DNA of 64,000 bases from Corinectria fuckeliana (Eukaryota > Ascomycota > Sordariomycetes > Hypocreales > Nectriaceae), in contig WPDH01000121.1 of NCBI GenBank assembly GCA_019137255.1, positions 124,001-188,000 on the forward strand, in the 5' to 3' direction. The position numbers and the translations under genes are program-made. Below are positions 1 to 12,200 of the stretch, one piece after another (position 1 is the stretch's first letter; every line of letters begins with the position of its first letter). The notes below the pieces were generated by a model. It was not told where the DNA came from and searched no databases. It saw only the letters and a list, made by a program, of their open reading frames with translations.

Positions 1-2
1 AA

Positions 3-311
3 CCAGGTGGCTCAGGCCGACAGCCACCCGTTGTCGATGATCGCCCTGCCTCGAACCCCGGCCCCAGTCTATTCCCAGCTAGCCCCCTTCACTGCGCAAA
101 TGGCGTTGACGCTGACGGCGATGGAGACGGTGACAGCGATTGCGAGCCTACTACTTCGCACGTAGCTTGTACAACGTTGACGCCGGCGCTTGCAAACAGT
201 TCCCTCAGACCTCCTCACCTCCTCCACACGGCTGCGCACCCGCCCTGTCCGTTAGCTGCTATGCGTATAGCATGCGCACCGGCTTTGTCTCTGTCTTCGA
301 CACGGCTGTGA
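3..311 (+). other. open frame running in from the left edge (doubtful gene end)
   Basis: A plus-strand frame enters the window at base 3 without a start and stays open for 102 codons to a TGA at 309-311. It is rich in Pro, Ser, Ala and His and has a short Asp-Gly run encoded around base 115-135. It could be the last exon of a gene lying to the left, but no domain is visible and the GC-rich composition makes open frames common here. Confidence 0.15.
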
Positions 312-2050
312 CCTCTAGTCCCGGCTTTAGCTCTACTCAGCACTGATTTGCTCTGCTTTGCCTTGCTTTGCCTTGCCCTGCTTTGGCTGTAGCGTCTGAG
401 TAGCTGGCGGACGAGTCTCGGCGCCAGAAAAGAGTCAATTGTGATGGCTGCTGCTTTGGCGTTTGGGGTCCGGTTCGCCCGCCCGTAGGCCGACGGATGG
501 ACCGACAACCACAAGCCTGGACGGATCAAGCAATAAACGAGGGCCAGATCAAACTCTGCTTCGACATTCATTGCCCAATGCGACCCGGGGTCGACGAGAG
601 CAGCCGGAGAGGTTTGAGCCTAAGGTTGGCAGCTGTGCGGCGTGCTCTTGTGGCTTGGTCGACGGCAAGGTCCGGCCAGGATGGACCGACCACAACGATC
701 CATCCATCTACCACTTATTAACACTCCCCCACGATGATGGCTGAGATTCCGGATTCGAGGATGTCGGTTCAATCGCCCAAGAGTCAAGGCCCATCCAAGA
801 CCCACCCACACTCCAAATGCAGCTCTACATAACCCAAGTCACTGCGAGCTGTGTTCATCCGTCGGCGAAGAGGAACAGGTTACAGTCAGTGGGCGATTGA
901 GATTGGCGTCGAAATGCAAGCATTGAGACATCCGGACAGTAGACTTTGGAGACCTTTAGGGAACTCTCAACCGACACGATCCCGTGGAACATCCACCCAC
1001 GCAGGTTGGCATTGGCCTAGGACTCCGTGCTCCTCGCCTGCCCGTGCTGGCTGGGTTCGGAATTGGGAAGCCCGCCTAGCAGTCGTCGTCGTCTCCTGCG
1101 CTTCTCTTGGACGTGCATGTCGGTCGGCGCTGTGCCCCTTCTCTCACTCTCACCCTCACCACTGCGCTCTGTCCTGGCCTGTCCGTCACACTAGTCTCAC
1201 TGCATCCGGGGCAGCGAGCCGCCTGGGCGCCTGAGACAATCATCGATGGTGGTGGCCCCGACTGGGTGGAAACAGGGCAGAGAGCGACGCTGGGCCGAGA
1301 GAGCTGGATGCGAAATGATGATGGGTCGTCAACAACAGCGGAGAGCATCGCATCCGGCGAACGTGCCCACCCAGCCGCCCACCCACCAACAAGCCCACTC
1401 AGCTTGCCACTCATCCACAGGCCGCACACAGTCCACACGTAGTCCAATAGGTACCTACCTACCCTGACTGGCTTGCATCTTCTTGCGTCTTGGCCATCAC
1501 CACCTCTCCCATCCACGCCCCTATCCCCACCGCCATCCCTACCATAATCCCTGTCGTTATTTCAACACCCCTTCGATCCCTTCCTCCACACCCGAAAAGA
1601 CGCCGCTGCACCATCCATGCCCTGCCATCTATCTCAGCAGCGACATCCCGGTAGTAGATCGAGAAAGTTTGTCGTCAGGATGGTCGGCGCCTCACCCCCC
1701 ATGTCACAGCTTTCTTTTCCCCATACATTACGCTTCATGCCAAAAGACTGGCCCCATAAACCCCATCCAACCCTCACGGATATTTCATCACCTCACCTCC
1801 CTCCCCCCTCTGGACCAACACATCCTTTCAGAAACCTCATTTTACTACATCCGTCTGTATCATTTCCCTTTGCGGCTTGTGTTATAGCTCCTTATAAGAC
1901 CGTTCCCTCGTCTCTGTTCAATATTATTCCCCATCAACTGCATCGTCCATCACAGCCATCACTGCCCGTCGGCATCATCCATCCCCACCCACCTATATAC
2001 AACTTCATTCTCAAGACGATCGACCTGTCCCTCGTACCCGCCCCGCCATC
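312..2050 (+). promoter_or_regulatory. flbD upstream region
   Basis: About 1.7 kb of non-coding DNA precedes flbD. It is pyrimidine-rich, above all from 1500 to 2050, as is usual just upstream of fungal transcription starts. A TATATA lies at about 1994-1999, some 55 bases before the ATG, and a TTATAAGA lies near 1892. Bases 347-386 repeat a CTTTGC-like hexamer imperfectly. Several short ATG-initiated frames occur, but none looks like a real gene. Confidence 0.4.
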
Positions 2051-2881
2051 ATGACTACACACAGGAGAGGCCCATGGTCCAACGCCGAAGACTCCTATCT
2101 GATGCAACTGGTCCAAACACACGGTCCCCTCAACTGGGTACGGATCGCCCAGACCTTGGGCTCGAGAACGCCCAAACAGTGCCGTGAGCGCTATCACCAA
2201 AACCTAAAGCCGACCTTGAACCACGAACCCATCACGCCTGACGAAGGTGTCCAGATTGAGCGCTTGGTGCACGAAATTGGAAAGCGATGGGCAGAAATCG
2301 CCCGTCGGCTCCACGGACGCAGCGACAATGCCGTCAAGAACTGGTGGAACGGTAGCCAGAACCGCCGCAAGAGGCTAGACCGTCGACGCGCAGTGCAAAC
2401 CTACGACGAACACCATTACAGAGGTCCCGGGCTCACCATTTCGACACCGACACTTCCCTTTCCCCGGGTGCAGTCATCGACGCAATCGACTCAAGGCCAC
2501 CGGCATCCGATGCCCTGGGTGGAGGCTCCTCTCCCATCACCTTGCTCGTCCGAATCAGCCGAGTCGGATTCTGGATCCAACTACACGACATCGCCAGGCC
2601 GACATTCGTTGTCTCTGCACATGCCAGTCGAGCTACCTCCACTCCGCATTGTAGCGGTGTCGGCGCCTGGGGACCCCAAGCTTCCCAGCCTGAGCTCTTT
2701 GGCCTCGCCCACCTTCGGTGACATGCATGACTCTCAGCCCCGACTACCTCCACTAGTACCTCAGAACCAATTGCCAACGGCACCTAATTCTCCTGCTCAG
2801 CAGCTTCTTCAACTGCGACAACTGCCGCAGGTATCTTCGGATAAGGACTCACGGATGAATGTGTCGGCTATCTTAGGGTGA
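2051..2881 (+). CDS. flbD: Myb-like DNA-binding protein FlbD
   Basis: This 276-residue protein has two N-terminal Myb repeats (about residues 5-55 and 57-108). The tryptophans are placed as in R2R3 Myb proteins: GPWS, LNWVRIAQ, KRWAEIARRL and KNWWNGS. The stretches KQCRERYHQNLKP and RSDNAVKNWWNGSQNRRKR are the signature of Aspergillus FlbD and its Sordariomycete orthologs. FlbD is a nuclear transcription factor acting upstream of brlA in conidiation and, in some species, in sexual development. The rest is Pro/Ser-rich and probably disordered, ending in MNVSAILG. The coding region is intronless. The ATG follows a TATA-like box by about 55 bases. The same frame reopens after the stop (see the 2888 entry). 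The family assignment is firm; the role in this organism is inferred. Confidence 0.92.
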   Translation: MTTHRRGPWSNAEDSYLMQLVQTHGPLNWVRIAQTLGSRTPKQCRERYHQNLKPTLNHEPITPDEGVQIERLVHEIGKRWAEIARRLHGRSDNAVKNWWNGSQNRRKRLDRRRAVQTYDEHHYRGPGLTISTPTLPFPRVQSSTQSTQGHRHPMPWVEAPLPSPCSSESAESDSGSNYTTSPGRHSLSLHMPVELPPLRIVAVSAPGDPKLPSLSSLASPTFGDMHDSQPRLPPLVPQNQLPTAPNSPAQQLLQLRQLPQVSSDKDSRMNVSAILG

Positions 2882-2887
2882 ACAGAC

Positions 2888-3334
2888 ATGGAAAATGGCA
2901 CTGCTACTGGCGTCGCCAGGGTATCCGCGTGCCATCAGCATCCAAAGGAAACACACAAAAACTCAGCTGCATTTATGGGTGCATATACGCCACGCCTGGA
3001 GCCAAGTCATGGCGGTAAGACAGAGACGACGCATGCTGAGGGCAAGGCTCCTGTCTTCACGGGGAGCCTCGCCTACCCTCACGAAACGCACCGGACCAGT
3101 CTCATTGAAGACGACGTGCGGTGGGACTTGCAGTGGCAACGTCAAGGCCATCGCCTTGTCGGCAGCACTTCACGGCACCGTGGCAGGGTTGCAGAGAGGG
3201 GACGCCAAAAGGCTAAGCCTCATTTCATAGAAGAGGTGCCGGCTTGGAAGGGCAAGGGCAAAAGCAGAAGCAAAGCACCAGAAGCCGGACTTTTAGGCAC
3301 CGGCAGGTACTGGCTGGAGAGATCTGTAAACTAA
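2888..3334 (+). other. in-frame open frame just after the flbD stop
   Basis: An ATG sits six bases after the flbD TGA, in the same frame, and opens 148 codons ending at 3334. The peptide is basic, with Lys/Arg-rich stretches such as KGKGKSRSK, and has no domain I recognise. It is most likely part of the flbD 3' UTR. A readthrough product or separate small protein cannot be excluded. Confidence 0.15.
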
Positions 3335-4370
3335 GAACAGACCAAAGTTACATATGGTAAAGTAGAAGGGAAGACTGAGAGACAAGAGTACATAGATGAA
3401 AATGACTTGGGGCAGTTGTCAACCATCAAGACCACGAAGCGAATTCTTGAATTAAGGTGCTCAAAGGTTAAAGAAGGTGACTGACAAGGTTCCGCGGGCT
3501 CAAGGTTTCGAGGCTAATCGTTATCAGCACGGCCTACTCCGTTCAGCGTCAGAGGAGATAAATGAGACCCGAGACAAGACGATCCGGCTGAATAGATGGC
3601 GCCTACAAAGCGGGTCCAAGTCGATTTTACGGCCCGGTAGTCTAGGGCGAAGTACGGGTAGATCTAGGTATCTAGTTGCTCCGTATGTGAAATCGAATGG
3701 GAATGGCGAACAAGTATCCGTGACTCGGTGCGAATGGTGCACGGTTCGGCAGCAGACAATTGACTTCCGAGACCGCTGCGGCGGGTCCAAACGAGCAATT
3801 GGACTGCCCAGCCATGGTTGTCTCGGGGAGGGGACGTACAGCATCCGCACGGCACGGCACCGCGCTGCATGCGTACGACAGACTACGAGGGTCTTTGGGG
3901 TGACGGGAATTGCAGGAGAGGTGCCGGATCAAATGAGAGGAGGGGGGTGGGGGGGTGCGGCTTAGTTCCCGGGGAGATAAAAAGGGAGGGACAGCACGCA
4001 TTTACTGTAGTGCTGTAGTACTGTGGTGTTGTATGGCATGGTGTGAGTGCATTCGTAAAAGACCTGTCTGCATCCAGCGGACAAGCCGCGGACGAGCCCG
4101 TCATGGATGGGATGGGATGGGATGGAACCCCGTTTGCCTTGAAGCCTTCGTGGCTTGCCTTGCTTTTGCCTTGCGTGCCGTCAGATCCTCTAGACCGGTC
4201 GGTGCTGGTGCCCGATCAACCATGCCAATGTGTTAGCATGTCCGTGTCAGCACCCCGTGGGGGAATCATTAGATAGGTACTACAGTTGCACGCCATGCAT
4301 GTGCCACGGGGACGCTTCGAAGCCGAGGCCCAAGGCGCTCAAGCCGCAAGCGGCTTGAGCTTGGACAGGA

Positions 4371-4398
4371 GGAGCGTGGAGCGTGGAGCGTGGAGCGT
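4371..4398. repeat. heptamer tandem repeat (GGAGCGT)4
   Basis: Four perfect copies of GGAGCGT run from 4371 to 4398. A GGGAT-type pentamer repeat lies nearby at about 4104-4124 and a (GGTGAT)3 run near 4622-4640. All lie in the coding-free region after flbD. Confidence 0.8.
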
Positions 4399-4902
4399 TG
4401 GCGTGGACTGGAATGTTGCCGTCCTGCTCGTCCTGTGTTGTGGTGTTGTTGTCGAGTTGGGGGGAGTTGATAAGGCGGCTGCGGTGCGGAGACATCGACC
4501 CCCATATGTACTAGTTCAGGATCTGGGATTTTGCCTTTATGTAGCAGCGCGGCGGGGGTTTCTTTTTCCCCTTATCCCTGTGTCCTTTCTGGGGGTGATA
4601 ATAATGAAGGTCTTTGGTGACGGTGATGGTGATGGTGATGATGGTGGTAGTGGTGAAGCTAACGATGATGGATGATCCGTAGTCGGTCATGGGGAATTGG
4701 AGGGAGCGGGGAGTCGACCGGCAGGATCGACGTCGATCTGCGAAGCGCCATGGACTGCATTGCCATATCCGATCCAGATGCCTATATCTCGATTGCCTAC
4801 ATGGTACATGCGACTACGCATCGGATGCCCCCATCGTCACCTTCCAGGCCACCCCTTGTTCCACGTCCCTTTCTTTCTCCCGTGTTCCTCGTCCCTTGTT
4901 CC

Positions 4903-4963
4903 TTGTTCCTTGTCCATTGTTTAGGGGACCAGGGACAAGGGGTACGTGATGGACAAGGAACAA
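4903..4963. repeat. 15-bp inverted repeat, hairpin potential
   Basis: TTGTTCCTTGTCCAT at 4903-4917 is exactly reverse-complementary to 4949-4963. The 31-base loop contains further CCTTGT/ACAAGG pairs. No coding gene surrounds it. Confidence 0.75.
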
Positions 4964-5400
4964 TGCTCCACGACCTAATGTCTCACGGCTGGGCTGGGCT
5001 GGTGGGCTGGCTGGCTGGCCGGCATATGCGTAGAGGGAAAATCTCGCTGGTGACGTGCCCTAGCTAACTCAACTAACTATCCAGGGAGATGCTAGACCCA
5101 GATGGATGAAATGGAGAGTTGTGGCAGCGTGCTGCGCCAGAGGAGCCGAGGCGGTGACGGCATGGATGCTTCGGGATCATGGCTTGCCGGGCTTCACTTG
5201 GCGCCGCCGTTTACTACCTACGTAGCTTAGCATGTAGGCCCATGTACCTATTTGCTTCCATGACAGGACAGGACAGGCCAGGGCCTAAACCAGCCCAAGC
5301 CAAACGTCGCCGACAAGCCCTAGGCTACTAGATTAGCCCCCCAGTCGCCCGTTTTTTGGATGGTGATTCGGGCTTAGCCTTGCTGGTCGTTGCTTTTTCC

Positions 5401-5428
<28 letters not shown>
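5401..5428. repeat. (GGCT)7 microsatellite
   Basis: Seven perfect GGCT units are read directly. Shorter tetranucleotide runs lie close by: AATC near 5666-5680 and TACA near 6270-6285. Confidence 0.85.
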
Positions 5429-5431
<3 letters not shown>

Positions 5432-6648
5432 CTGAAGTGGACTGGGGTGGATTCCCAGCCGAGCGAAACGAAACATTACAAGGTACCCCGTTCCCGGCAC
5501 AATTACAGTCGACCCCCCCCCCTGTATTATTAAAAAAAAATTGGCTATGGGGGTACATGCATATTTCCCTGTTTAGCGCACGTCAGACAGCGAATGGTTC
5601 TCTCAATGGTTGGCTGCCCTGCAGTCTATCGTGCAGGTGGCTTTGGTTGCTTTTTTCTCGCGATCAATCAATCAATCAATGCCCGGTCTCTCCGGCTGTG
5701 ATAGGTTACTGCAAGTGGCTAAAGTCCCGAGTCGAAATCCACTTATAAAGGCACGATCTACTAACCAGATTTCAGGGGTTGTACTGCACATCACAAGTTC
5801 AGTTGCCGTCAAGATGCTGCACCTACCTGCCTCCCTCTCCATCTCCCTACGAGGTCTCCGTACATTCTTCCTTTCTTTATTTCTTTCTTTCGTAACTTCC
5901 TTCGATCCTCCGCTTGCCAGCCCCCGGCTAGCTACCTTCACGTAGGTAAGCATTCTATCTGGGGAGGTATACCGAGGCTGGCCAAGCCGTGCATCATGGC
6001 GGAGCCAACTGGTTAGTACCTTGCCCAAGTGTGAAGGCCTAGAACACGCCTCGGCATGCGGATAAAGGCCAAACCTCCATCTGCCAAGAAGGCGGCGGGG
6101 ACTCGGGGCTTGGTCTACGCCAGTTGTCATGACTCCCGTAGGCATCGAACGTTTTCGATGGTCCTGCTCTCACCCGCACAAGGGCCCGATCCGACGGATT
6201 GGCCCTGGACTATCTGTCCCGCCAGCGACAGCGCCAACTCAAAAACGATATTGGGAATCTCCACTCCTACATACATACATACATAGTATTTAATCCAAAT
6301 GATTTCCAATTCTACTGGCCAATCGTTGCCCAGTACAAGCACAATCACAAGTACATGCAGTAGACTTGACCCATGATCCATGCGTTTTAGCCCGGCCTCA
6401 CCACATCCACCGTCCCGGCGATCCTTCCCCGTCCTTGGGCTTTTGCCATTTGATTTGTGCTCGGGGGAGGGGAATCGTACAAGGATCGCGGTGTGGCGTA
6501 ATCCGACAGCCTCTCACCAAGCCACAGATGCAAGGATAATCAATCTCAAACTCTCATTCGCAATCTTCCCCCCAAACAACAGAGGTCCACTGTTACAGGC
6601 TCATGGCAGTTTGCCTCGAGTCAGGCAGGGAAGTCATCGTCCCCTTCA

Positions 6649-6668
6649 CTCTCTCTCTCTCTCTCTCT
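6649..6668. repeat. (CT)10 microsatellite
   Basis: Ten CT units are followed at about 6719-6745 by an AGTACGGTAC decamer present twice in tandem. Confidence 0.85.
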
Positions 6669-8538
6669 GCTCTACACCACTGCTCATCCACGCCTACCAA
6701 TGCGCGGTGCCTGTATCGCAGTACGGTACAGTACGGTACAGTGCAGTGTCACTATTGCCAAGCGTCCGACTCGTGCAATGGCAGTGTGCATGCGCGTCCC
6801 GAGCCAGAAATACCACGTACCTATAACCTCCCACGTCGCTCACATCCGCAACGGCCACCAAGCCAAACGATGCCAGGTCCCTGGGGCTGGCTTGGGCGTC
6901 TCCGTATTACTACGACAGGGAAGAAGGGGGTGGACTACCAAGGACACGGCACCTTTGACTAGGTAATAGTAAGACAACGGCACCCTTGCTAGCATACGAA
7001 CACTTGCATCGATTGGATCCGGAACATGGAAAGGAGCAGCGAAGAAAAAGAAAGGGAAAAAAGCAAAGGAAAACCCGGGAGTCCATCAAGATGAAGATGA
7101 AGATATGGAGAAGGGAGGTCAAAGAATTGCGCAAAAAGCAATGTCAAGATCCAGGTAGCCTACACCTGAGTCGGAGAAACTTACTGCACCTGCAATGCAA
7201 GTCAACGCTCTCGAAAGACGCGAATAGGCAACCTGGGGTCTATAATTCCTCGGGCCTCGGCGGCTCACGCTTGGTAGTCAGCAGCACCGGGATGCCGCAT
7301 TGGAGCATTCGGTAGCCATTGATCTATGGATGCAGGTTCGTGTCGGCCAAGGCGTCGGGGGTTGCGCGTCGTCATCAACTTCTCAACCCGCCCGTAATCA
7401 TCGTCACCGTGGGACACACGCCACACACAACGAACAACGGCGGCCGTGCGTGCAGATCGTATTGACGCCCCGGGAACAAACGGTCTGGAAAGGAAGTGGG
7501 CTCGATCCGACGGCCCTGCAGCACAATCTCCAATCGATCCCGGGGCACCGGGTACCTGGGCATGACACTCGCCGCCACATACCTGGGCTGTCACCCGCAC
7601 GCTTGACGCGGTCGCTCCTACCTTGCTGAGCGAATACCTGCTGCTTGCCTCCGCCATCACGACCGCTAATGCTGGGTACCCAAGGTAACGTCGGTAGTGT
7701 GTACGGTACATACTGTACCTAAGCAACTGCATGTACTCCAAACGGCCAACCTTAATCATAACCATCAACGGGGGCATCGTTCATGGCCGTCATTGGTGTC
7801 TTCACTTTCGCCTGCTGCCAGTAAGTAGGTAGTCCCCCGGGGTTTTCCTCTTTGCCGTCTTGCGAGGCGAGTGCACCTCCTTTCCTTGAGCAAGCCGTTC
7901 GTTTCAACCCGGCGCGCACCCACACGTGCGGCACACCCTGCTTGCCTGCCTCGCAGCTTCAAGCGCGCCGTTGGTATATCGGGATCTTCACTCAGACGAT
8001 ATTGCTGCTCAGCCGAGGTCAGAGGGTTTCGATATTACTGATCGCCAGGGGGGAGGGGTGCCGGATCGCCCCCGTTCCGGCCCTGTCGGTGTCGGTGTCG
8101 GGCGTGCGAGTGTCACGTCACCAAGTCACCTAGCCTGGGTATCTACCGTCTCGGGTCCTAATGTAGTCTTGTCCTGTGGCCACTGGCAGCGAGCGCCGGC
8201 GACTTAGGCGGGCGCGACCGATATTTTTCGGGCGCCGTTGTGATCAGCCTCGGGGCACCTCTGGTAGGCCCCTGTTCCTTGTCTGCCTACCCTATGTACT
8301 CCCTGCTACCTGCCTTATGTAGGCCGGGAGAGGAGAGGCTTGAGAGCTCACTAGCACACCCCTAGGAGATGATCATCCACCCCGTTTCTTCTACCTTGTC
8401 CACCCCCCCCCCCTTTACCCTGACCCTAGTCTCAGCTCACCCGTCAAAGCGTGCAAGTCTGGCTGTGAGTCGAATACACCCTGAAGTCTTCACTGGCGTC
8501 TCCCATCTTTGCTGAAATTCGGGGCTGCACTGCGAGGC

Positions 8539-8555
8539 GGGCGGGGCGGGGCGGG
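8539..8555 (+). other. G-quadruplex-type motif
   Basis: Four runs of at least three G separated by single C residues (GGGCGGGGCGGGGCGGG) meet the usual G-quadruplex pattern. The motif lies in the coding-free region about 100 bases before a pyrimidine-rich block. Confidence 0.6.
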
Positions 8556-10869
8556 TCGCTACTGGGTCGGCCCCGGTGGATTCCAGATCTTTGCTTTCCC
8601 GCTCCCGCTCTCGCATTGCCCACCGTTGGCTAAGCTCACACCTCCCATCACCCGCCCACTGCAGTACAGTGTAGAGTCCGTGCTATACTGTACGGATTCC
8701 GCCCATCTCCTCCGTCGATGCCGTTCTCGTCGTCTCTCCATCTCTCTCTAGCTTCAAACACCTCCTCCCATCCCGCACCGGACTCTGTGTCACTTCTTCC
8801 GTGCAACCCCGTTTCTTTTCGAGGCTTGGTTGTTTGGGTCATTGGGCCGAGGTGCCGTGCCGTTGCAGGGTGTGTCGAGCGTCTTAAATCGCACACGGCT
8901 TCATCGCACTTCATCTCAGCATCCTAAACAACTATATTCCGACGTCACATCCGTCTCGGGATCCCTCCTAGCCGATGACGACGAAATCATTTCTACGTGT
9001 CATACTATGTACCTAACCCCATCCTTAAACCCGTGGCTGTCGGGTTTATGTGGGACAATCTACCGGCACGGTTACCCAGCTTCGAATACCTGCCGACAGA
9101 GGAGAGTAAAAATAAGAGGATAACAAACCAACCATCTGCACTGTGGGATTATAAACAAGCCGGCAGGCGCGGGCAGATGAGCAGGCTCCCTCCCTTGCCC
9201 CTGCTCCCTCTTGCTCTCAACCTCGTGAGCGGAACCTTTCTATCTATCCTCGTCGTGCATAAGGGATATTAGGACATGCTGCGCTTCGTAATGCGCTGGG
9301 CAGGGTCGTGCTTCTCCTCCCAATTCTCCCCTTTGCTCAGCACAGAACAGAACATGGCGGGACTATGGCTCAGTACCACCCTCTGTCTGTTCTGTACTCT
9401 ACTCTACTCTAACCCAGACCCGAGGATCTGGGTTCATCGGCCCTCGCTTATCGCCGTCCAGGGGTTGGGGGGGGGGGTGGGAGGAGGGACGCATGCGGGT
9501 GACGAAAAACACCGCCGCTGCTGCCACCAAATTTGTATGGGGGGAACGGCGGTATCTTTCCCTCAGCAGTACTATGGAGACGTCTTACTTCTGCTTGGCA
9601 CTTGCCGCTATTGCCTACACTACTGCGCCTGCCCACTGCGGATGCCACTGTACCGGTCACCAGCCACCCAGTCCCCGGTCCCGTCGGCTCTCATTTATCT
9701 CGTCTCGCTTCTTCCGTCTCGCTTTACACCACATCACTCCACCACTCCAGATGACACCCGTTTTCCCGGGTTCTTCTTCTCCCGCGTTTTCGCACATGTA
9801 CCCATGTATACATTACCTAGACCCATGTCTTGCCCAGCTCTCGGTAACTTCCATTTCTGGGGCTTGGTCTTGGTCTGCACGTTGATATGGAAACCAGGGG
9901 GTTGGGCGGCTGTCGCTGGAAACGCTCCTTATAACCCACGCATATCTACGTCGTTTACGCGTAATCAGCCAGTTCATCCAACTTTAAGCCAACTCGCATA
10001 ATGCGCTCAAAATCAACCATAAACCTTGGAAGGACTCTGGACAGCCGGTGGGTTAGGCGGGTTTTCTTCATAAAGCAGTTTATCTACATCTTGTTTCGTT
10101 TTGCCCTGTCTTCATCCATTCATCCCACCTCTAGGCTCTAGGGTACGGAGTGCACGTGGTTCTGCAAATGTAGTTGCCAGGGTACGTATATCAAAATATC
10201 AGCCGTCAGCCGACCTCATCTGATGCTGCCGGTAACTGATAGACTAAGTTAGTCTCTGTCACATTCCTCCCGCGCCGGTCCTGACACGAGCAATATTTGC
10301 CATCCCATCTGCCACACCGCCACAACTCCACACTTCGAGTTGCATTCCAAACCCGCGCGCCACCCCTGTGGCGCACTAAACTCAACTCTAATCGCGACGT
10401 TTTGTCTCATCTAGAGTTCAGCACCGTCGCTCTGTCGTGCTTGCCGGGCAAGCCTCCGCCGCCAAAGTTCAGTGTCAAAGGCTAGATCCCGTGTCACATC
10501 ATGTGAGTTGCTTCGTAATCGGTACCTACACCATCAAACTCAACTATCACAAGCCATTCTTGATCCGGCCCGATTCCGATTAACTTCATCTCGAACAAGC
10601 CGTCGACGCCGCACTGCAAGTATGGATTATTGTCAAACTTCAGACCTTTCAAGTCGGACCCAACATCGCCGTTTGTCCGCTTCATCCGCCGAGTCTCGCC
10701 CCGACCGAACAGGCCTCGCTTCTTCCGCCCGAGGCGCCTTACTTCCCAAACTTGTCCGGCCACTGGGTGCTCCACTCTGCCGTTCCTTCGCCGTCAACGG
10801 GAGCCGCTAGTGCCCGTGTCGTCCTTGGTAGTCGTTGTCCCTTCCGGCACCCTCACCCCGCGCGGTCGC

Positions 10870-12200
10870 CTATGGCTCATCCGGACGCGGCCCGTCTTTC
10901 GCTTCCTCCTCTGTGACATCTACTGCTGCCTTAGTAGTAGCTGCTGGGCCCGGTGCTCCTGATCTGTCGTCCCCTGGCACAAACGAGAACTCTCGGCGAT
11001 GGTGAGCACGAGGCACCTTGCCACCTTGTCCACGCTTGTAGGATCGCAGCTGAGAGTTTTCCCTGTCATCTAGAGATATACTCAAGCCCCTTGACCCTTG
11101 ACTGTATCCCTTGCCTTCCCGTGGCGGCGTTGCTCCAGTGCCAGAAGAATTTGATCCTAGCTTGGATGTGTCGTCGCATGCCTTACCCTGTACCTTAGCC
11201 CACTCCTCGCCTTGATGGGCACGGCGCCACTGCGAATTCGTTTTCATACTCTGTCTTAGCCGTATGCTTAGCTCGACATCGCTGTTGGCATCTACATTCC
11301 GCCGCCGGGAAACTGTTTGTCTTATGGTCAGCTCGTAAGCGGAGATGGGATAGAGACGGAGTATTACGCAAAGAGCGATGGTAACCGAGCATTTGACCGG
11401 GTGCTGCCTTGTTTTCACTGTCGCGGCCGTCCACATCACCTGACACTATCACAGCCGTTAGCTCAGGATCGAGTACATGGAAGACGTAGATAGCATGAGC
11501 ATTGGAAAGTGTGTTGACCAGGGGTGAGTCCAAGAAAAGAGCCGTCATTACCTTCTAGCTTTGTAAAGTCCTGGGTCGGATTGCGACGCTCAATCCTGAG
11601 GAGGCTACCAGATCTGGCCAGGGCCACGGCCTCAAGGCCAGTATCCGATGTTCGATGGATGACCAACTCAAGTCGTTTTATTTCAGCCTTGTACCGAGCC
11701 TCTTGGATCATCCAGTCTTCTTGCTTCGCTAGGAAGCTTTCATGCTCGGCGTGACGCAAGCTCTCCCTCTCTGCAAGTTCTTTCTCGATTGCCATGAGTT
11801 TCCCCTTGACGAGGCTGTAGCCTTCAATGGTATGCAGAATATGCGAGTGGTACTCAACGGGCAACTGCTCGAGAACTGGCTGTGTCATCATGAATACACG
11901 CAAGGTCTCCGCCATCTGATCCACGGACGGGTTGTGCCAGGTGTGGTCTGCATGCTCTGTGACGAAGTCGTTGCCGGGCTCGTCGCGTGCCTCGGTAGCC
12001 GCGGATGCCGGTTTTGCCAAGCCGTGCCAGCTCGACAGCCGAGAGACGGCCTTGCGCTGGTGGTGAGCGTGGGATTCCTCGACGCCCGGGGTGCCCTGGT
12101 GGAGCAGGCGAAGTGCAGGTTCCGAGCGAGGCGAAGAGAGAGTTCTCGACGTGCGAGACCGAGTGCCACCTAGGAACCGCAACCATCCCGAGTCCGCCAT
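10870..12200 (-). CDS. conserved-looking coiled-coil protein of unknown function
   Basis: I do not recognise a family. Three exons join in frame: 12200-11552, 11445-11368 and 11312-10870, giving 389 residues. Both introns (106 and 55 nt) have GTAAT donors and AG acceptors with CTAAC or CTGAC branch sites, and the phases match. Residues 1-90 are Arg/Ser/His-rich and probably disordered. Residues about 95-130 look folded, and about 130-185 are Glu/Lys/Arg-rich with heptad character, indicating a coiled coil. The C-terminal part is charged, with Gly/Ser/Pro stretches, and ends in acidic and Pro residues. No signal peptide or membrane segment is seen. The ATG at 12200 is preceded by an 18-bp tandem repeat in the promoter. 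Expression and exact splicing are inferred from sequence only. Confidence 0.6.

Larger units (their letters stand above)
2882..10869. other. 8-kb region without a supported coding gene
   Basis: This stretch lies between the 3' end of flbD and the 3' end of the 389-residue gene on the minus strand. All open frames in it are short, compositionally skewed or overlapped by equally long frames on the other strand. The longest (about 9276-10001 plus and 7265-7777 minus) show no domain or splice logic. It holds many microsatellites, G-runs and hairpins, listed separately. Pyrimidine-rich blocks near 8650-8780 and 9650-9780 resemble fungal promoters or leaders, so a non-coding transcript is possible. 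Confidence 0.5.

Noticed and set aside
7265..7777. 170-codon minus-strand frame in the desert
   Set aside because: No recognisable motif or splice partner. Composition is similar to neighbouring non-coding DNA.
9276..10001. 241-codon plus-strand frame in the desert
   Set aside because: It has scattered Cys, Trp and low-complexity Gly runs, no domain, and overlaps other open frames of similar length. I treat it as chance.
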